Positions 25,380 to 36,058 of a stretch of DNA of 64,000 nt are shown piece by piece; within the stretch, counting starts at the first letter, position 1; each line of letters starts with the position of its first letter. The notes below the pieces were generated by a model. The model did no database searches and had not been told where the DNA came from. It saw nothing but the letters and a program-made list of their open reading frames with translations. The stretch lies in NCBI GenBank assembly GCA_023159155.1, contig JAJNNX010000038.1, forward strand, positions 1 through 64,000. The letters are read 5' to 3'. The translations under genes and the position numbers were made by a program. This stretch comes from Ustulina deusta. Taxonomy: Eukaryota > Ascomycota > Sordariomycetes > Xylariales > Xylariaceae.

Positions 25380-25720
25380 TGGATTGTAGTCAGATCAGCA
25401 TTAGGGCTCTTTGGCGTTAGTGGTGTAAATAGAATAGAGTAGCTTGATATACGGGAAAGCCACAAGGTGGCTTTACATATGGGAGGTGTATAAAACACTA
25501 TGAGCACCGCTTATGCTGCATCAGAGGAAATCATCAACTACCCCTTAGCTAGCATTCGTGTTGAATTAAAAATTCGCATTCTCTCTTGGTCGTCAGGTTC
25601 CCCAATACCAATTATCATAATTATGCTATATAGTGTAGGTTCAGCCTATCTCCTGGGCAAGGCAAGTGTTCCACATACTAGTGTAGCCTATTCACTATTG
25701 CCCACTTCAATACATATTTC
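25380..25720 (+). repeat. Dispersed repeat family copy C
   Basis: Shares ordered blocks with copies at 26,190-26,640 (minus), 30,900-31,220 (plus) and 62,340-62,480 (plus). These include a TATA-like GTATAAAACACTATG, CCTTAGCTAGCATTCG, ATGCTATATAGTGTAGGTTC, AGCCTATCTCCT and CCCACTTCAATA. The order is the same in all copies, so this is a real family. Ends are not defined. The TATA-like box would suit an LTR, but no terminal TG/CA pair has been found. Confidence 0.6.
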
Positions 25721-26189
25721 CTCACTTCTAAATCTGGGAGTAAGTGTAGAACGTAGTGGTTGAACAGATAGCACCATAGATAGTGTCATCCATACCTCCC
25801 ACCCTTCGCCGCCGCTGTCAGGGGTTGGCTATTGTTGTTAGTCTGGTGGCTGTGGCTGACCATCTGTACCCTATGGGTTCTCGTGAACTGGGAGATAACG
25901 GGCAGATCCTCCCGAACAATCCATCGGCCAGGCCTCTTGGCTCCGCATTGGCTGAATGGTGGCGTTCGGTGGCCCCGAGACAAGTGGTACGATGATACGA
26001 TCGGTAATCACTTCGAAGGGTTCGGTGCCATTACTCTCAAGCTTCTCCAGACCGACTTTCGGCGGAGATATTATAAATTAGATCTATCTATTGTCCCCTT
26101 TTAGCCCCCTTGGCCGCCCTGAAGTATATTCGCCGTATTTGTATTAGGTGGTCTGTGTTAGTTTCAACCTGTCGAACGAGGGCTTCCAG
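25721..26189. other. Spacer between repeat copies
   Basis: A 90-codon plus-strand frame (25,832-26,104) contains KWYDDTIGNHFEGFGAITLK, which looks protein-like but has no start, splice or family support. It could be a pseudogene exon. Confidence 0.25.
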
Positions 26190-26640
26190 TGTCACACGGC
26201 CGCGGGGATATATGGACTACATCAAGCCTCTCTAATCTAGCTGAACTCGATTTTGGAATTGTTATCTTTTGGGATTGAAGTCGGCAAGTGTAAATAGCTG
26301 TTCACACCTTATAGATATGTCGCAGTGCCCCTATACTAGAAGATAGGCCGAACCTACACTTCCTAGCATAGTTATTATTCTTTTCTCTTAGGGAATCAAT
26401 TGATAAAGTGAAGGAAACAAAGAATATGAATTTATTCGCAATGCTAGCTAAGTAGTAATTAGTGTCCCTCTGTTTTTCGCGAAAATCGACGCCTATAGTG
26501 TTTATATCTCTTACGAATAAAGCCATCAAATAGCTCATGCATATACTAAGCTCCCATGTTCTACTCACACCACTTCAGTATTAAACCCAGTTTTAGCATT
26601 ACTCAAGGTCTTGCTAGGCCTCTGACCACTACAGACACAT
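26190..26640 (-). repeat. Dispersed repeat family copy A
   Basis: Minus-strand copy with the longest match to 30,900-31,220: CTGAAGTGGT(G/A)TGAGT, TATGCATGAGC, GATGGCTT, GATATAAACACTATAGGCG, TTAGCTAGCATTGCGAATAA and ATTCATATT. It continues into AACTATGCTAGGAAGTGTAG and GGCCTATCT, shared with copies C and D. It joins the two halves of the family and is the best starting point for a consensus. Confidence 0.65.
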
Positions 26641-29200
26641 GACCTGTGTACATAGCGTCAGCCTATGTCACTCAAACAGCGTTGAAGCGCCACACTGCTT
26701 ATGCCCTACAATTTTAATGCAAAATGTTGTGGGCTGCGTACATTATCACAGTAAGATCAGACAAATAGTGACTTTGAATACTTAGCAGCCTTGTCCAACA
26801 AGCCACAGCGGATAATGTTTGTCATCCTGCTCCCGATCTCCCCGAACCGCACCTGAAGTAGAGTTGCGTGGGCAAACAACGAAATATTTGTCACCCCCAC
26901 CGTTATTTTGATATACTTCCCGGGTGTTGCTTTATTGGGAATCAGTTGCTGTTTACTGCATGAGGTCTCAGTAGTCTATAGATATCTATCTACTAGCTAA
27001 TTTCCCCGAACCAAAGCTCGCTATCATTGCAGCATGCTATGAAGTCTATATTAACACCCCCTAGCAGTCATGCAGGTATACGGCTTGAAGTCATCATGCC
27101 AGGCTACTTTTCCTAATTCTCACGAATCCACATTGCCGGACGCTCTATATGCTGATTCTACTCAAGTAAGGCGAAATTGGGTTGCTCCAGGGAACATATT
27201 GTTACTAATCGGCTTGGCGGGGGACATGAATAGGTATGGAACAATGGCTTCCGTGACAAGCACTTCTTCTTCTGTCTTAAAATGTCTGAGATTGACCGAA
27301 CCGTGGTAATTGTGGCAAGAATACGCGCCACCGTGTGTTACTTCGCGAACCTCCGCGGTTCAAAGGTCAGATAATTCTGGCTAGTGTCGGGTCAGACATT
27401 ATTGCATCATTGATAATTGGGGTGGCAATAAACGCCGAATAAACAAAGATGAGATTGTGCCGTAAAAAGTCCATGATTATACCAATGATGATCAGCGTGA
27501 TACTTCGCAAGATTATTCTAGAGCAAAATAATATGTTTGGGAAGCCACGTAAGTTGCACTCAGATCTGGTGTCAAGAGTTGGGTTCTCATAGGCTGGCTC
27601 CTCAACTGAAAGAAGCGCGTGTGTCATATAGCTCACATTATAACACCTTTCTTCCCGTTGTTGCGAAATGACTAACCAGTTAGTGAATACGGCCAGAATT
27701 ACACACGTTGGCATCACATTCTGGAGTCTAACCGCAACTCTTAGCGACCCAGTCATATCCAACCAAGTACTTCCAGGTGATTCCCAGGAATCGGTCAACG
27801 AATTTATGAAATGACTGATATTTATCAAGGCAATGTAGTTTTGTAGTCTCTATGATATATTGGTGATTAGAAGGCTAAGTCCCCTTGGCTCTGAAGTGAA
27901 GGTAAAATGTAACTACATACACTCAACCTTGTGGGCAGCTAGCCCCATTTCGTCATAGACTAGTTGACCCGCACTAACACAATAACAAAATGAATTCTCC
28001 TGTGATTCATACTAGACGCCTCTCAGTAACATACAATAGAGAGACGCTGACCACCTCGGTTACTCCGGATGCCCACCCCCATTGCGCCACGCTGCATTCG
28101 AAATTTTCAAACCGCTAATATGATTGTCTCTGAAAGCTGTAGTTTAATACTCAGTACTTTTAATCCACGACACAAACCTTATTACGTGGGGGAACTGCAA
28201 ATGGTCAGGCCTACTGTGGTCGAGTCGAATTGGGATATAGACCGAGATGCCGACATTTATACGACATTTATTGTTTCTTGCTGTTGATTAAATTAGCGCC
28301 TTGAACATGTTTCGAGAGTGAAGTTTTGTTCATTATTTTTGGATCTGCGGCGTTGGAACTAGGTGCTGAGTTGAAGGTTGTATATTGACCTCGAGAATTG
28401 CATTTGATAGGTATGTCGATGATAAGAGAAAGCTGAAGAGAACTGCATATGCACAAATCCTTCATTCGCCTAGAGTGTAGATCCTACGAGAAAGCCGCAG
28501 AGAGTTGCGTATTAATTATTCATTCATTTGACGATCTCGGCGAATCGAGCAGTTCCTGTAGGGATGACATGATAATGTATTGCCATGTTCACCGCCATTT
28601 AGTGAAGGATGCGGTATTAACTCTGGAATATCTATGTGTATCGTTGCACCTGATATCAACGCCTCTTGGAGTGTGGGAACCCCTGAATATGGACAGGGCG
28701 GCGGCTCGAGCGAACTACAGCTTGGGAGTCAATGCCCTACCATGGAAGATGATGTGAGATTCCGTATGTCGTCTAATTCGTATCCTCACGGGCGTAAGGT
28801 AACCCGCTAAATCGAAGACCATAACGTGAATGATACACACGATGACAAGCCACTCACACCTAGCAGGCGAGACCATAGCACTTTCTACAGCTACATACGT
28901 CTCAAACAAAGTCTTCATGTAATACTATCCTAAAGCCACAATTCAGTCCTCACGTGAATCTTACAAATGGTCAGAAATTAGCGGTTCTTTTGTAGATTGG
29001 AATCACGAATCCGATGAGGTGTTTTAGGAAAAGGTTGTCTGGTAATTCATAGCGCAGAATACGCGAGTACAAATAAGAGTTCTCGAACAGAATTCTTTCT
29101 ATCAACACTGCCTAGATATATTAATGGGAAATAATAGCGCAAGAAACCTGGAATAACATTGCTTCTTACGCTGTAACACCACTTCTATCCCAGACCAAAG
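26641..29200. other. Gene-poor stretch upstream of the terpene cyclase
   Basis: About 2.5 kb of normal composition. A 153-codon minus-strand frame (27,367-27,828) has a hydrophobic C-terminal half (LRSITLIIIGIIMDFL, VYSAFIATPII). It might be a decayed membrane-protein gene, but I find no family or exon structure. Overlapping plus-strand frames at 28,449-28,810 are also uninterpreted. No partner gene for terpene modification (P450, oxidoreductase, transporter) could be recognised. Confidence 0.35.
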
Positions 29201-30771
29201 ATGAATTCCCATTTGAGTGGATACTCAACAGCGTCGATTGAGTCGTTACATGAGGGGCCCTGCGAAGATACAAGAACCGATCTAGTAAAAAGAATTCGTG
29301 GTTCCCGTGTGAGAATCCCAGACCTGAAGGGTTTATTGAGCCACTGGCATGCCGAAACTTTCCCACAGGTTGCCGAGCTCGAGAAGCACGTGGACGCAAC
29401 TCTTGAAGGGTAAGCTCCCCGCCTACGACACGACTAGCTCCTTAACATAAACGAGTAGGATGTTTACTGATCCCAAAGATGAGCATCGTCTCCGCAAAAT
29501 GAAAGCATCGAAGATTGGATTATTTACTGCTTCCTGGTTTCCGTATGCTTCATTCGAAGCTCTGTGTGTTATTGCGAATTTTTATGTCTGGGTAAAAACA
29601 CAACTTCATCGTGATCCAATGAAATCTGCTAACATCTAGAACAGCTTTTTGTCTGGGACGATGGTACAGTGGCACGCCCGAACCGAAACTGGGCCTAAAC
29701 ACTAACTGCGCAGTAGAGACAGATTCTTTTGAATTTTCGCCGTTGATCCACGACTTGGGCTCAGCTGCTGCTTTTCGTGACCAAACTATAAGGTTTGTTC
29801 GTGCCAGCTTGACGAAAGGCAAGTCCGAAAGCTCTGCAGTTATGGACGCTCCATTTCCCATCAGTTATTTTGAATCGGTTGGAGCGGCCCTACGAGAGTC
29901 CTACAACGACGGTATGCATACTACATAGTCTATGAACTTTACAGACGTGCTGACCAAAATGATTAGATCAAATAAAGAGATTCCTAGACGAGATTATCTT
30001 TTTCGTTGAAATGTGCGAAGAAGAACACAATTCTCAATACAGAAGCCGTCTACCTACCATTGAGGAATACATGAAACGACGGATGGGCGCAAGCGCGGTG
30101 AGGGTCTGTCTAGCAATGACCGAGTAAAGAACCGCCGGCGCCGTCGGCTAAATTAAACTAACATTCTTATAGTTACGCGAGCGAACTCGTTATGCCTGAA
30201 GCTGTAATGCTAGACGACTCCATGCAGATCATTTGGCACGAGACCAATATCATCATATCCGAGTATGTGAAAAGCCCATAACTAAACAAGAATTGACAGT
30301 TGTTCTAAATTTTCATAGTATGAATGATATGCTTTCAATCAAGAAGGAGATTGTGAGCTCCTTCAACATGTACCCAAGACAGCTAACTTCAGCTCAGCTC
30401 ATAATCAACAGGTCCAATCCCAAGTGGACAGCCTTATTCCTCTCCTATTCCTAAGATATGGATCTGTTCAAACGGCAATGGATCAAGTAATACATGAGTT
30501 GTCGGGTGCCATCGGCAGGCTTGAGGCTGCAGAGAGGGATCTGCTCAGCCGCTATTCAACTGCACCTGCGGAAACCCAAAAGAAGATCCGTCATCATGTC
30601 CAAGCCTGCAAACTGGCTTGTATTGCGAATCTCAACTGGAGGTAGGGCTGCCCTCTACAGTCTGTCTGGAGCAAAGAATCCCTCTAACATAGCCGTGGAA
30701 ACAGCTTAGTCTCGGGCCGATACAAAATCGATTCAACATCAACGAAGGGTGGAATAGATATCGTTCTCTGA
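29201..30771 (+). CDS. Class I terpene cyclase (sesquiterpene synthase-like), nine exons
   Basis: Predicted 378 aa, a normal length for fungal sesquiterpene cyclases, which ionise farnesyl diphosphate and cyclise it. Exons: 29,201-29,409; 29,459-29,591; 29,645-29,663; 29,714-29,911; 29,967-30,123; 30,173-30,262; 30,319-30,352; 30,412-30,641; 30,705-30,771. All eight introns are 49-63 bases with GT...AG ends, most have a CTAAC/CTGAC/TTGAC branch site, and phases agree throughout. Motifs: WLFVWDDVETD with the metal-binding Asp cluster at 119-124, EEYMKRRMGA near 227-236, the NSE triad NDMLSIKKE (271-279), and NWSLVSGRYKI with the diphosphate-sensing Arg-Tyr (362-363). The acidic motif is spaced DDxxxD rather than DDxxD. 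The 19-base third exon carries DD and needs cDNA proof. Substrate and product are unknown. No biosynthetic neighbours are recognisable. Confidence 0.85.
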
Positions 30772-30899
30772 TTTCACCGACGAAATCAGAGAGGCAGATT
30801 GTAGAAATGGACTTTGCTGTTGGTATTTTAAAGAAAAATACTGCGAAATAAAACGTCTGGGTCTAATAGTGTGTCTGGACCTAAGTAGGGGTGTCGTGG

Positions 30900-31220
30900 A
30901 TATTTTGTTAATACGCGAAGAGCCTAACGCCAGACTATCTAACATCTCTGCTATATACTGAAGTGGTATGAGTGGATCACAGGGGCTCAGTACATGCATG
31001 AGCCACTTGGTGGCTTCACTCGTATGGGATAAAAACACCATGGGCGTTGATTTTTTTATGGAAATGGAGGGAGGAACCAACACATAGCTAGCACTGCGAA
31101 TGAATTCATATTTCTCGTTTCCGTCTGGCAAACCCCACGAGACTTGCCCTTCCTGTTCGGCCTTAGATTCTCTGTGTCTCTGAAGCCCCATACGCTTCTG
31201 AAACATTTATTATAGAGCAC
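30900..31220 (+). repeat. Dispersed repeat family copy B
   Basis: Plus-strand copy matching 26,640-26,400 in inverse orientation: ATACTGAAGTGGTATGAGTG, GTACATGCATGAGCCAC, TGGTGGCTTCACTCGTA, GATAAAAACACCATGGGCG, ATAGCTAGCACTGCGAATGA and ATTCATATTTCTCGTTTCC. Homology ends near 31,130-31,220. It starts only 130 bases after the terpene cyclase stop. A 155-codon minus-strand frame overlaps it and is most likely incidental. Confidence 0.65.
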
Positions 31221-31639
31221 ACGAAAAATAGCGATTACTAACTCGGTGCGTTGTAGCAGATGATTGCACCGATGCCTTCTCCTTGTGACTGTTGTGTGGC
31301 TCCTTTAGGAATGGGGTGGACTTGTATGGTTTGGGCTTTTATGACAGAGCCCAACGGCCGCTTAATAAACAGAACCATATCAAAAATGATGCTGTTTTTT
31401 TTTTCGTCGTCAAATCACCAGTTGTTCAGGTTCGTTAACCTCTACCAGCATACAGCCGTATCTTAGCTAACAAGTACAGTGCATCAAGGCCCTTTTGCGA
31501 TCCAAATGCCAGCCCCTATCTCACAGATCTTCTACATCCCCTTTGTCACTATTTATTAGATGTGGAAAATCAAAGTAGGTTCGCAAGCGAGCTTCTTGTC
31601 CAGACTTTTCGACAATTTTATTAGAGATGAGCCCACATG
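31221..31639. other. Spacer, no supported gene
   Basis: Normal composition with a T-run at 31,391-31,399. No coding signal. Confidence 0.35.
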
Positions 31640-32308
31640 CCAGCGTACACTGTGACCTTGCCACGGTTACAAAAGCCACCATTACCAACAAAACGTATTT
31701 ATGGCGAAAGCGACAACCACTGCCTTCGCCAATATGTCGACACCAGCAACCCATCTAGCTTCAGGCCACATCACGAATTGTCTTTGCCTTCATGACGAGT
31801 TCATCAAAAACTACTCTACAAAACTGCCTCTGCTAACTATCAATGCCCCCGTTCCTTCACCGAGTTTGAAGACATTTCCTGTCTTCACGGGCATCCCATA
31901 CTAGCTGGTAATGAATAGGGTATTGGGAATATTGATGCACAGCAGGCGATTCAGCTTAAGAAGAAATCTCGTCGTAGTCCCTCGGGTGAAGAAAAACGGT
32001 ATGATATCTATCGAGTCATATTTCGACTTGATTCGACAGCGGACCTTCCATCGCCATGGAAGTATCCCTAGCACGCAATCCCTTGGGCTACTGCACTGAT
32101 TTCAGTGCTTTAGATTACGAAGATGTTTCCCTAGCCTCAAGTATAGAACTGAATCCGCAATGCGGCAGTGACTTGTTGTCTCAATTCCAGTCTTGTCTGC
32201 AGAATCGCCTTCAAGATTGCCATGAGATGCAGCAGAATCCGTCGAGAATACAAGCGGGCATTGACATACGAGGCTTAGTAAGCGGCCTACCTGAAGCAAT
32301 AAGGCCAT
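31640..32308 (+). pseudogene. Decayed fungal C2H2-type domain protein gene
   Basis: One frame reads YQCPRSFTEFEDISCLHGHP (31,838-31,897), then after an in-frame TAG near 31,913 IDAQQAIQLKKKSRRSPSGE and KRYDIYRVIFRLDSTADLPS. In a common fungal family a C2H2-like finger (C..CF..F.....L..H) is followed by a Lys/Arg-rich stretch and K-W-x-x-I-Y-R-I-L-F-P ... I-P-S-P-Y, and this fits that layout. A frameshift near 32,050 moves the signal to another frame (NPLGYCTDFSALDYEDVSLA to a stop at 32,308). The stop plus frameshift indicate a pseudogene. The family assignment is from memory. Confidence 0.45.
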
Positions 32309-32732
32309 AGTCGAAGAGGGGCATTTGCACGAAAGGCTATTGATATTATAAATACGTGATGCGATTCATAAATATAAAAGTCATCATCCAGGACTTGTCG
32401 GGGTTTCTATAACCCTAGACAGCAAAGTGCTGGCGGGACAAGGGCGGGTCCTGAAGTTCCGCCGCTCCCGATCAACACCGCCGGGATTCAAACCTTACTA
32501 ATGGCATTAAGCTTGGATATTCTGGAATCCTCACACGTGCAACGGAACCGCCGCAGCTAGATTTGATATAAAAGTGATGTCACCGACGATGTAATAGACT
32601 CCCCATCCAGAAACAAACAGTACACCAGCCCACCGTCTCCCGAATTAAATCTAGGCAATATTAAATCTAAGTAATCACTGCGTCCACCTCGAACCCACGC
32701 TCGACCTAAACGCCCCCCGGACAAACCTCAAG
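32309..32732. promoter_or_regulatory. Upstream region of the quinone oxidoreductase gene
   Basis: No coding signal. Composition rises to the GC-rich level of the following gene at about 32,650. This appears to be the border between the decayed zone and the housekeeping zone. No specific element is identified. Confidence 0.3.
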
Positions 32733-33926
32733 ATGGCCAGCACCACCATGAAAGCAGTTGGTACAGTGAACCCCGCTCGCTCCATCTCGTCACAACCCAG
32801 GACCACCTCGTTCCAATTGCTCACTACCAATAACGCCAAAAAAAAAAAAAAAAAACACCTACAGTTCCAGTCCCGCTGACGCCATGATAACACAGACATC
32901 AAAGGCGGCGCCGGCCCCGCGAGTTCGCTCTTCATCAACGCGGCAACGCCGACGCCGACGCCGAAGGCAGGCGAGGTGCTCGTGCGCGTGAAGGCCTTCG
33001 GGCTGAACCGGATGGACCTCCTGCAGCGCGAGGGGCGGTATCCCCTGCCGCCGCAGGCGCCTGCGACGCTGGGGGTAGAATTCAGCGGGACGGTCGCGCG
33101 CCTCGGGCCGCCTCTACCACCATCTGCGTCCGCGTCGAGAACGGAAGGGGCGGGGGAGGCGGCGGCGGCGGGGCTGCGCGAAGGCGACGCCGTCTTCGGG
33201 CTGGCGTACGGCGGGGCCTATGCCGAGTACGTGGCGGTGGACGCGCGCATGGTGCTGCGCAAGCCGGGGTATCTGTCGTGGGAGGCGGCGGCGGGGATCC
33301 CGGAGACGTTCATGACGGCGGCGCAGGCGCTGCATCTGGTGGGCGGGTTCGCGCCGGGGCAGTCGGTGCTGTGGCACGCGGGCGCGAGCGGCGTGAGCAT
33401 CGCCGGCATCCAGCTGAGCCGCGACGCCGGCGCCTCGGCCGTGTACGCGACCGTCGGCAGCGACGACAAGTGCCGCTTCGTCGAGTCCGAGCTCGGCGCC
33501 ACCAAGGCCTTCAATTACAAGACGGCCGATTGGGTCCAGGGCATCCTCGAGGCCACCGGGGGCAAGGGCGTCGACTTGATTGTCGATTTCGTCGGCGCCA
33601 GCTATTTCCAGAAGAATCTGGCTGTCGCGGCCAGGGACGCGCGTTGGGTCGTGCTCGGGTTGCTGGGTGGCTCGAAGCTTGAGGGGGTAGATATCGGTAT
33701 GTTGGTGTATAAGCGTATACGGCTTGAAGGAAGCACGCTGCGCAGTCGTGATGTGGAATACCAGGGTAGGTTGAAGGATAAGCTTGCCGAGTATATACCG
33801 CATTTCGAGACCGGGGCGCTTAAGGTTAAGATTGACTCCGTGTTCCCAATGGAGGATATTGTCAAGGCGCACGAGTTGATGGAGAAGAATGTGACGACAG
33901 GCAAGATCATCTGCACCGTTTCATAG
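32733..33926 (+). CDS. Zinc-independent quinone oxidoreductase (MDR superfamily, PIG3-like)
   Basis: Predicted 352 aa. Exon 1, 32,733-32,760 (MASTTMKAV); intron 32,761-32,895 (GTACAG...ACACAG) carrying an 18-base A-run; exon 2, 32,896-33,926. The GroES-like N-terminal domain has VKAFGLNRMDLLQREGRYP. The Rossmann domain follows from about residue 150, with GQSVLWHAGASGVSIAGIQL replacing the usual AAxGGVG with HAGASGVG-type text, as in the TP53I3/PIG3 group. Cys/His zinc ligands of alcohol dehydrogenases are absent. Family members reduce quinones with NADPH in the cytosol. A linker rich in Pro/Ala/Ser (about residues 75-95) looks like an insertion. Very high GC contrasts with the preceding zone. 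Confidence 0.88.
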
Positions 33927-34072
33927 GCAGTTCATATTTGGAGAGGGAAGGGAGAGGCGTTTATAACATCATATCATGACATTTATTGATGTTCAAAGTT
34001 CTTTTTCTACCCTAAGAGCGCGAATACTGGTGTCTGTCTTGGTCAAGCTTAAACAATCACGCAATCTGCCAA

Positions 34073-34116
34073 CGCCAAAGCCAAAGCCAAAGCCAAAGCC
34101 CAAGTCCAAGCCAAAC
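34073..34116 (+). repeat. CCAAAG-type short tandem repeat
   Basis: Several tandem hexamers (CCAAAG, decaying to CCAAGT and CCAAAC) in the spacer between the convergent oxidoreductase and hydrolase genes. Confidence 0.7.
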
Positions 34117-34135
34117 CCAATTCCAAGATTCTTAT

Positions 34136-35285
34136 TTAGTGCTCATTTAACCATTTTAGCATCTGCTCATACGCTATGACCTGTGCCTCTTTAATATTGC
34201 TGTCGACGTAGTCACCAACAACCGCGAAACCTGGTACCTGTTAGCAGGTTGCCTCTGCATCTGTTCAAACCAGATTCAACTCACCGTGTGGTACACCGGG
34301 ATAGACCTGAACTTCGTGTTCTAGGTTGCTCTTCGACATAGCGTCCTCACCCGCTATGCGAACCTCGTCGGGGAACATTGGGTCACTTTCGACGCAAACT
34401 AAGCTCACAGGAGATTTCAGGCCTCGGAAGTCTTCCGGCGACACGAGGGTAGCGTGCGCTAGAGCACCAGCCTTGATAAAAGGACCCTTCTTCGCGAGGC
34501 CTTGACCCTCGCCAGCCTCTTCATCCGGTTGTTTTTGCGCACCGGTCCAGCTTCTCTGGCTGATGGGTCGCTCACCAGCCAGCAGTAATACATACCGGCC
34601 ACCGAAGCAGTAGCCAACGGCATAGATGCCACCACCGTTTCCTACGGCGTCCGCAAACTCTCCTTCGCACGCATGAATTACCTTGTCTAATAGGGGAAGG
34701 ACTTTCTCTTCGGTATGTCGCGCTAACCACATATCAATAAGGAAAGACTTGGCAGTCTCGGCGGCTTTGAGCTTGAATGTTTCGAGCAGTGAGGTGACTA
34801 GCGTCTCAGCTTCCGGGACGGCTGCTGAATTGGGTGCCGGGTCACCGTCGAATAAGTCTGGCATTACTACGACATAGCCTTCGCTTGCGAATTTGTCGGC
34901 CTGGATCTGATTATTCGTAGACTTCAGACCGGTGCCCCCCGTCAGCAATAGCAGGAGTTTCGATGGGTTCGAGGGGTAGGATGTCGGTTTCGCCAGGTAG
35001 ACCTATCGCGGCGTTAGCAAAACACGTCGGCCACGAAGCGAAGGGCTGGACAATACATCAACTCCGCCAAGTTGCCTGATTTCTCCTTGGGGCGCTTCAC
35101 CATTCGCTACATCACGGTCAACCAGGATACACCCAGTAAGGCAATTGCATCGACGTACGTGTAGGCCGGTCCGTTGTGCAGTGCTCGCTCATCACAGGCC
35201 CCGCCTCATCTGGCGACTCGTCAGGGGTGGCAGATTCGCAAGCATCGCTCTCGGCCGCTCTTGTTGCAACCTCCTCATCTGCCAT
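34136..35285 (-). CDS. Dienelactone hydrolase family protein
   Basis: Alpha/beta hydrolase with four exons: 35,285-35,159; 35,106-35,057; 35,002-34,285; 34,230-34,136, all in phase. The conserved family start is probably Met at 35,192 (MSEHCTTDRP..., 298 aa). An in-frame Met at 35,285 adds 31 residues of acidic leader. The nucleophile is the Cys of GYCFGG (about residue 160 from MSEHC), followed by ESDPMFP with the acid and VPHG with the His. Family members hydrolyse dienelactones in chlorocatechol breakdown, but most fungal paralogues have unknown substrates. LVLLLTGGTG near residue 45 is the oxyanion-side strand. It is divergent from RPA1, with 773 bases between starts. Confidence 0.87.
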
Positions 35286-36058
35286 GACTGTGACGATGGG
35301 GATACTTGTGGGTGGCTGTATGGTCCGAATTTTGGCACAAGAATGTGTCACGATAAATATATGATGAAGTATGAGATATGAGAGCTCGAGGCTGAGGTTG
35401 AATCTCAGAGATGTAGGGACAAGAGGCGGCGTAAGCTCTAGATAGGTATAGAGTTGTTTACACTGCCTGCGCAAGTAGGTACCTACCTAGTGGAGAATGG
35501 AAGGACTCTTAGTAGTTCCATAGGCAACTGACTGCCCATAACATGTAGTAGGTAGGTGCAGCTTGCTTCTGGAGTATGGTGTAGACAGTGTAGCAGCCGA
35601 GGAGCTCATGTGGGGGGGGGGGGGCTTTGTTGCGGGGGATGACGTCCTAATGGCCCCACAGGTCGAGAGAGGTTGAGACAGGGGTTCTGGCTGGAGGGAT
35701 CCAAGCGGGGCATCGACGCCAGCTGCCATCCTTCAGCCGCAACAGCGGGGCAGTTATAACTCGGCGTGTCGTTGTTGCCTTGCCAGCTGCTGAAAACCCC
35801 CGCACGCCCTACGCCGTCTCCATAGGCTGCCAGAATGGGACTTTAATGGGGAGGCAGCCGCGACGCGACTTTTCGCAGCTGGACGCGTTCTGCATTGCCC
35901 TGCGCAGCCCAGCTCAGCTCTTTCTACCATCAGCACCAAGATTGCGATATTGCCTCCCCATCGTATTCCATCTGCACCACACACAGCGCGCGCACCAACT
36001 ACACCCCAGGAACAAGCTCAACGCTAAAGCGAAAGCCCAAGCTCAAGGTCAAGCCAAG
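35286..36058. promoter_or_regulatory. Bidirectional promoter region, hydrolase / RPA1
   Basis: Shared upstream region of two divergent genes. It contains the palindromic text AAGTAGGTACCTACCTAG near 35,474-35,491 and an uninterrupted G-run at about 35,612-35,624. I see no TATA box of note. Function is inferred from gene layout only. Confidence 0.4.

Noticed and set aside
27367..27828. 153-codon minus-strand frame with hydrophobic stretches
   Set aside because: Possible membrane-protein relic, but no start context, exon partners or family could be recognised, so it is described only within the gap entry.
28449..28810. Two overlapping plus-strand frames upstream of the terpene cyclase, considered as a tailoring P450 or oxidoreductase
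   Set aside because: No haem-binding Cys motif, FAD motif or other family signature could be found.
30739..31206. 155-codon minus-strand frame beside the terpene cyclase
   Set aside because: Most of it coincides with a dispersed repeat copy whose relatives do not keep this frame.
33114..33872. 252-codon minus-strand open frame opposite the quinone oxidoreductase
   Set aside because: Low-complexity Arg/Ala/Gly-rich text typical of a frame antisense to GC-rich coding DNA. The plus strand has a clear family match.
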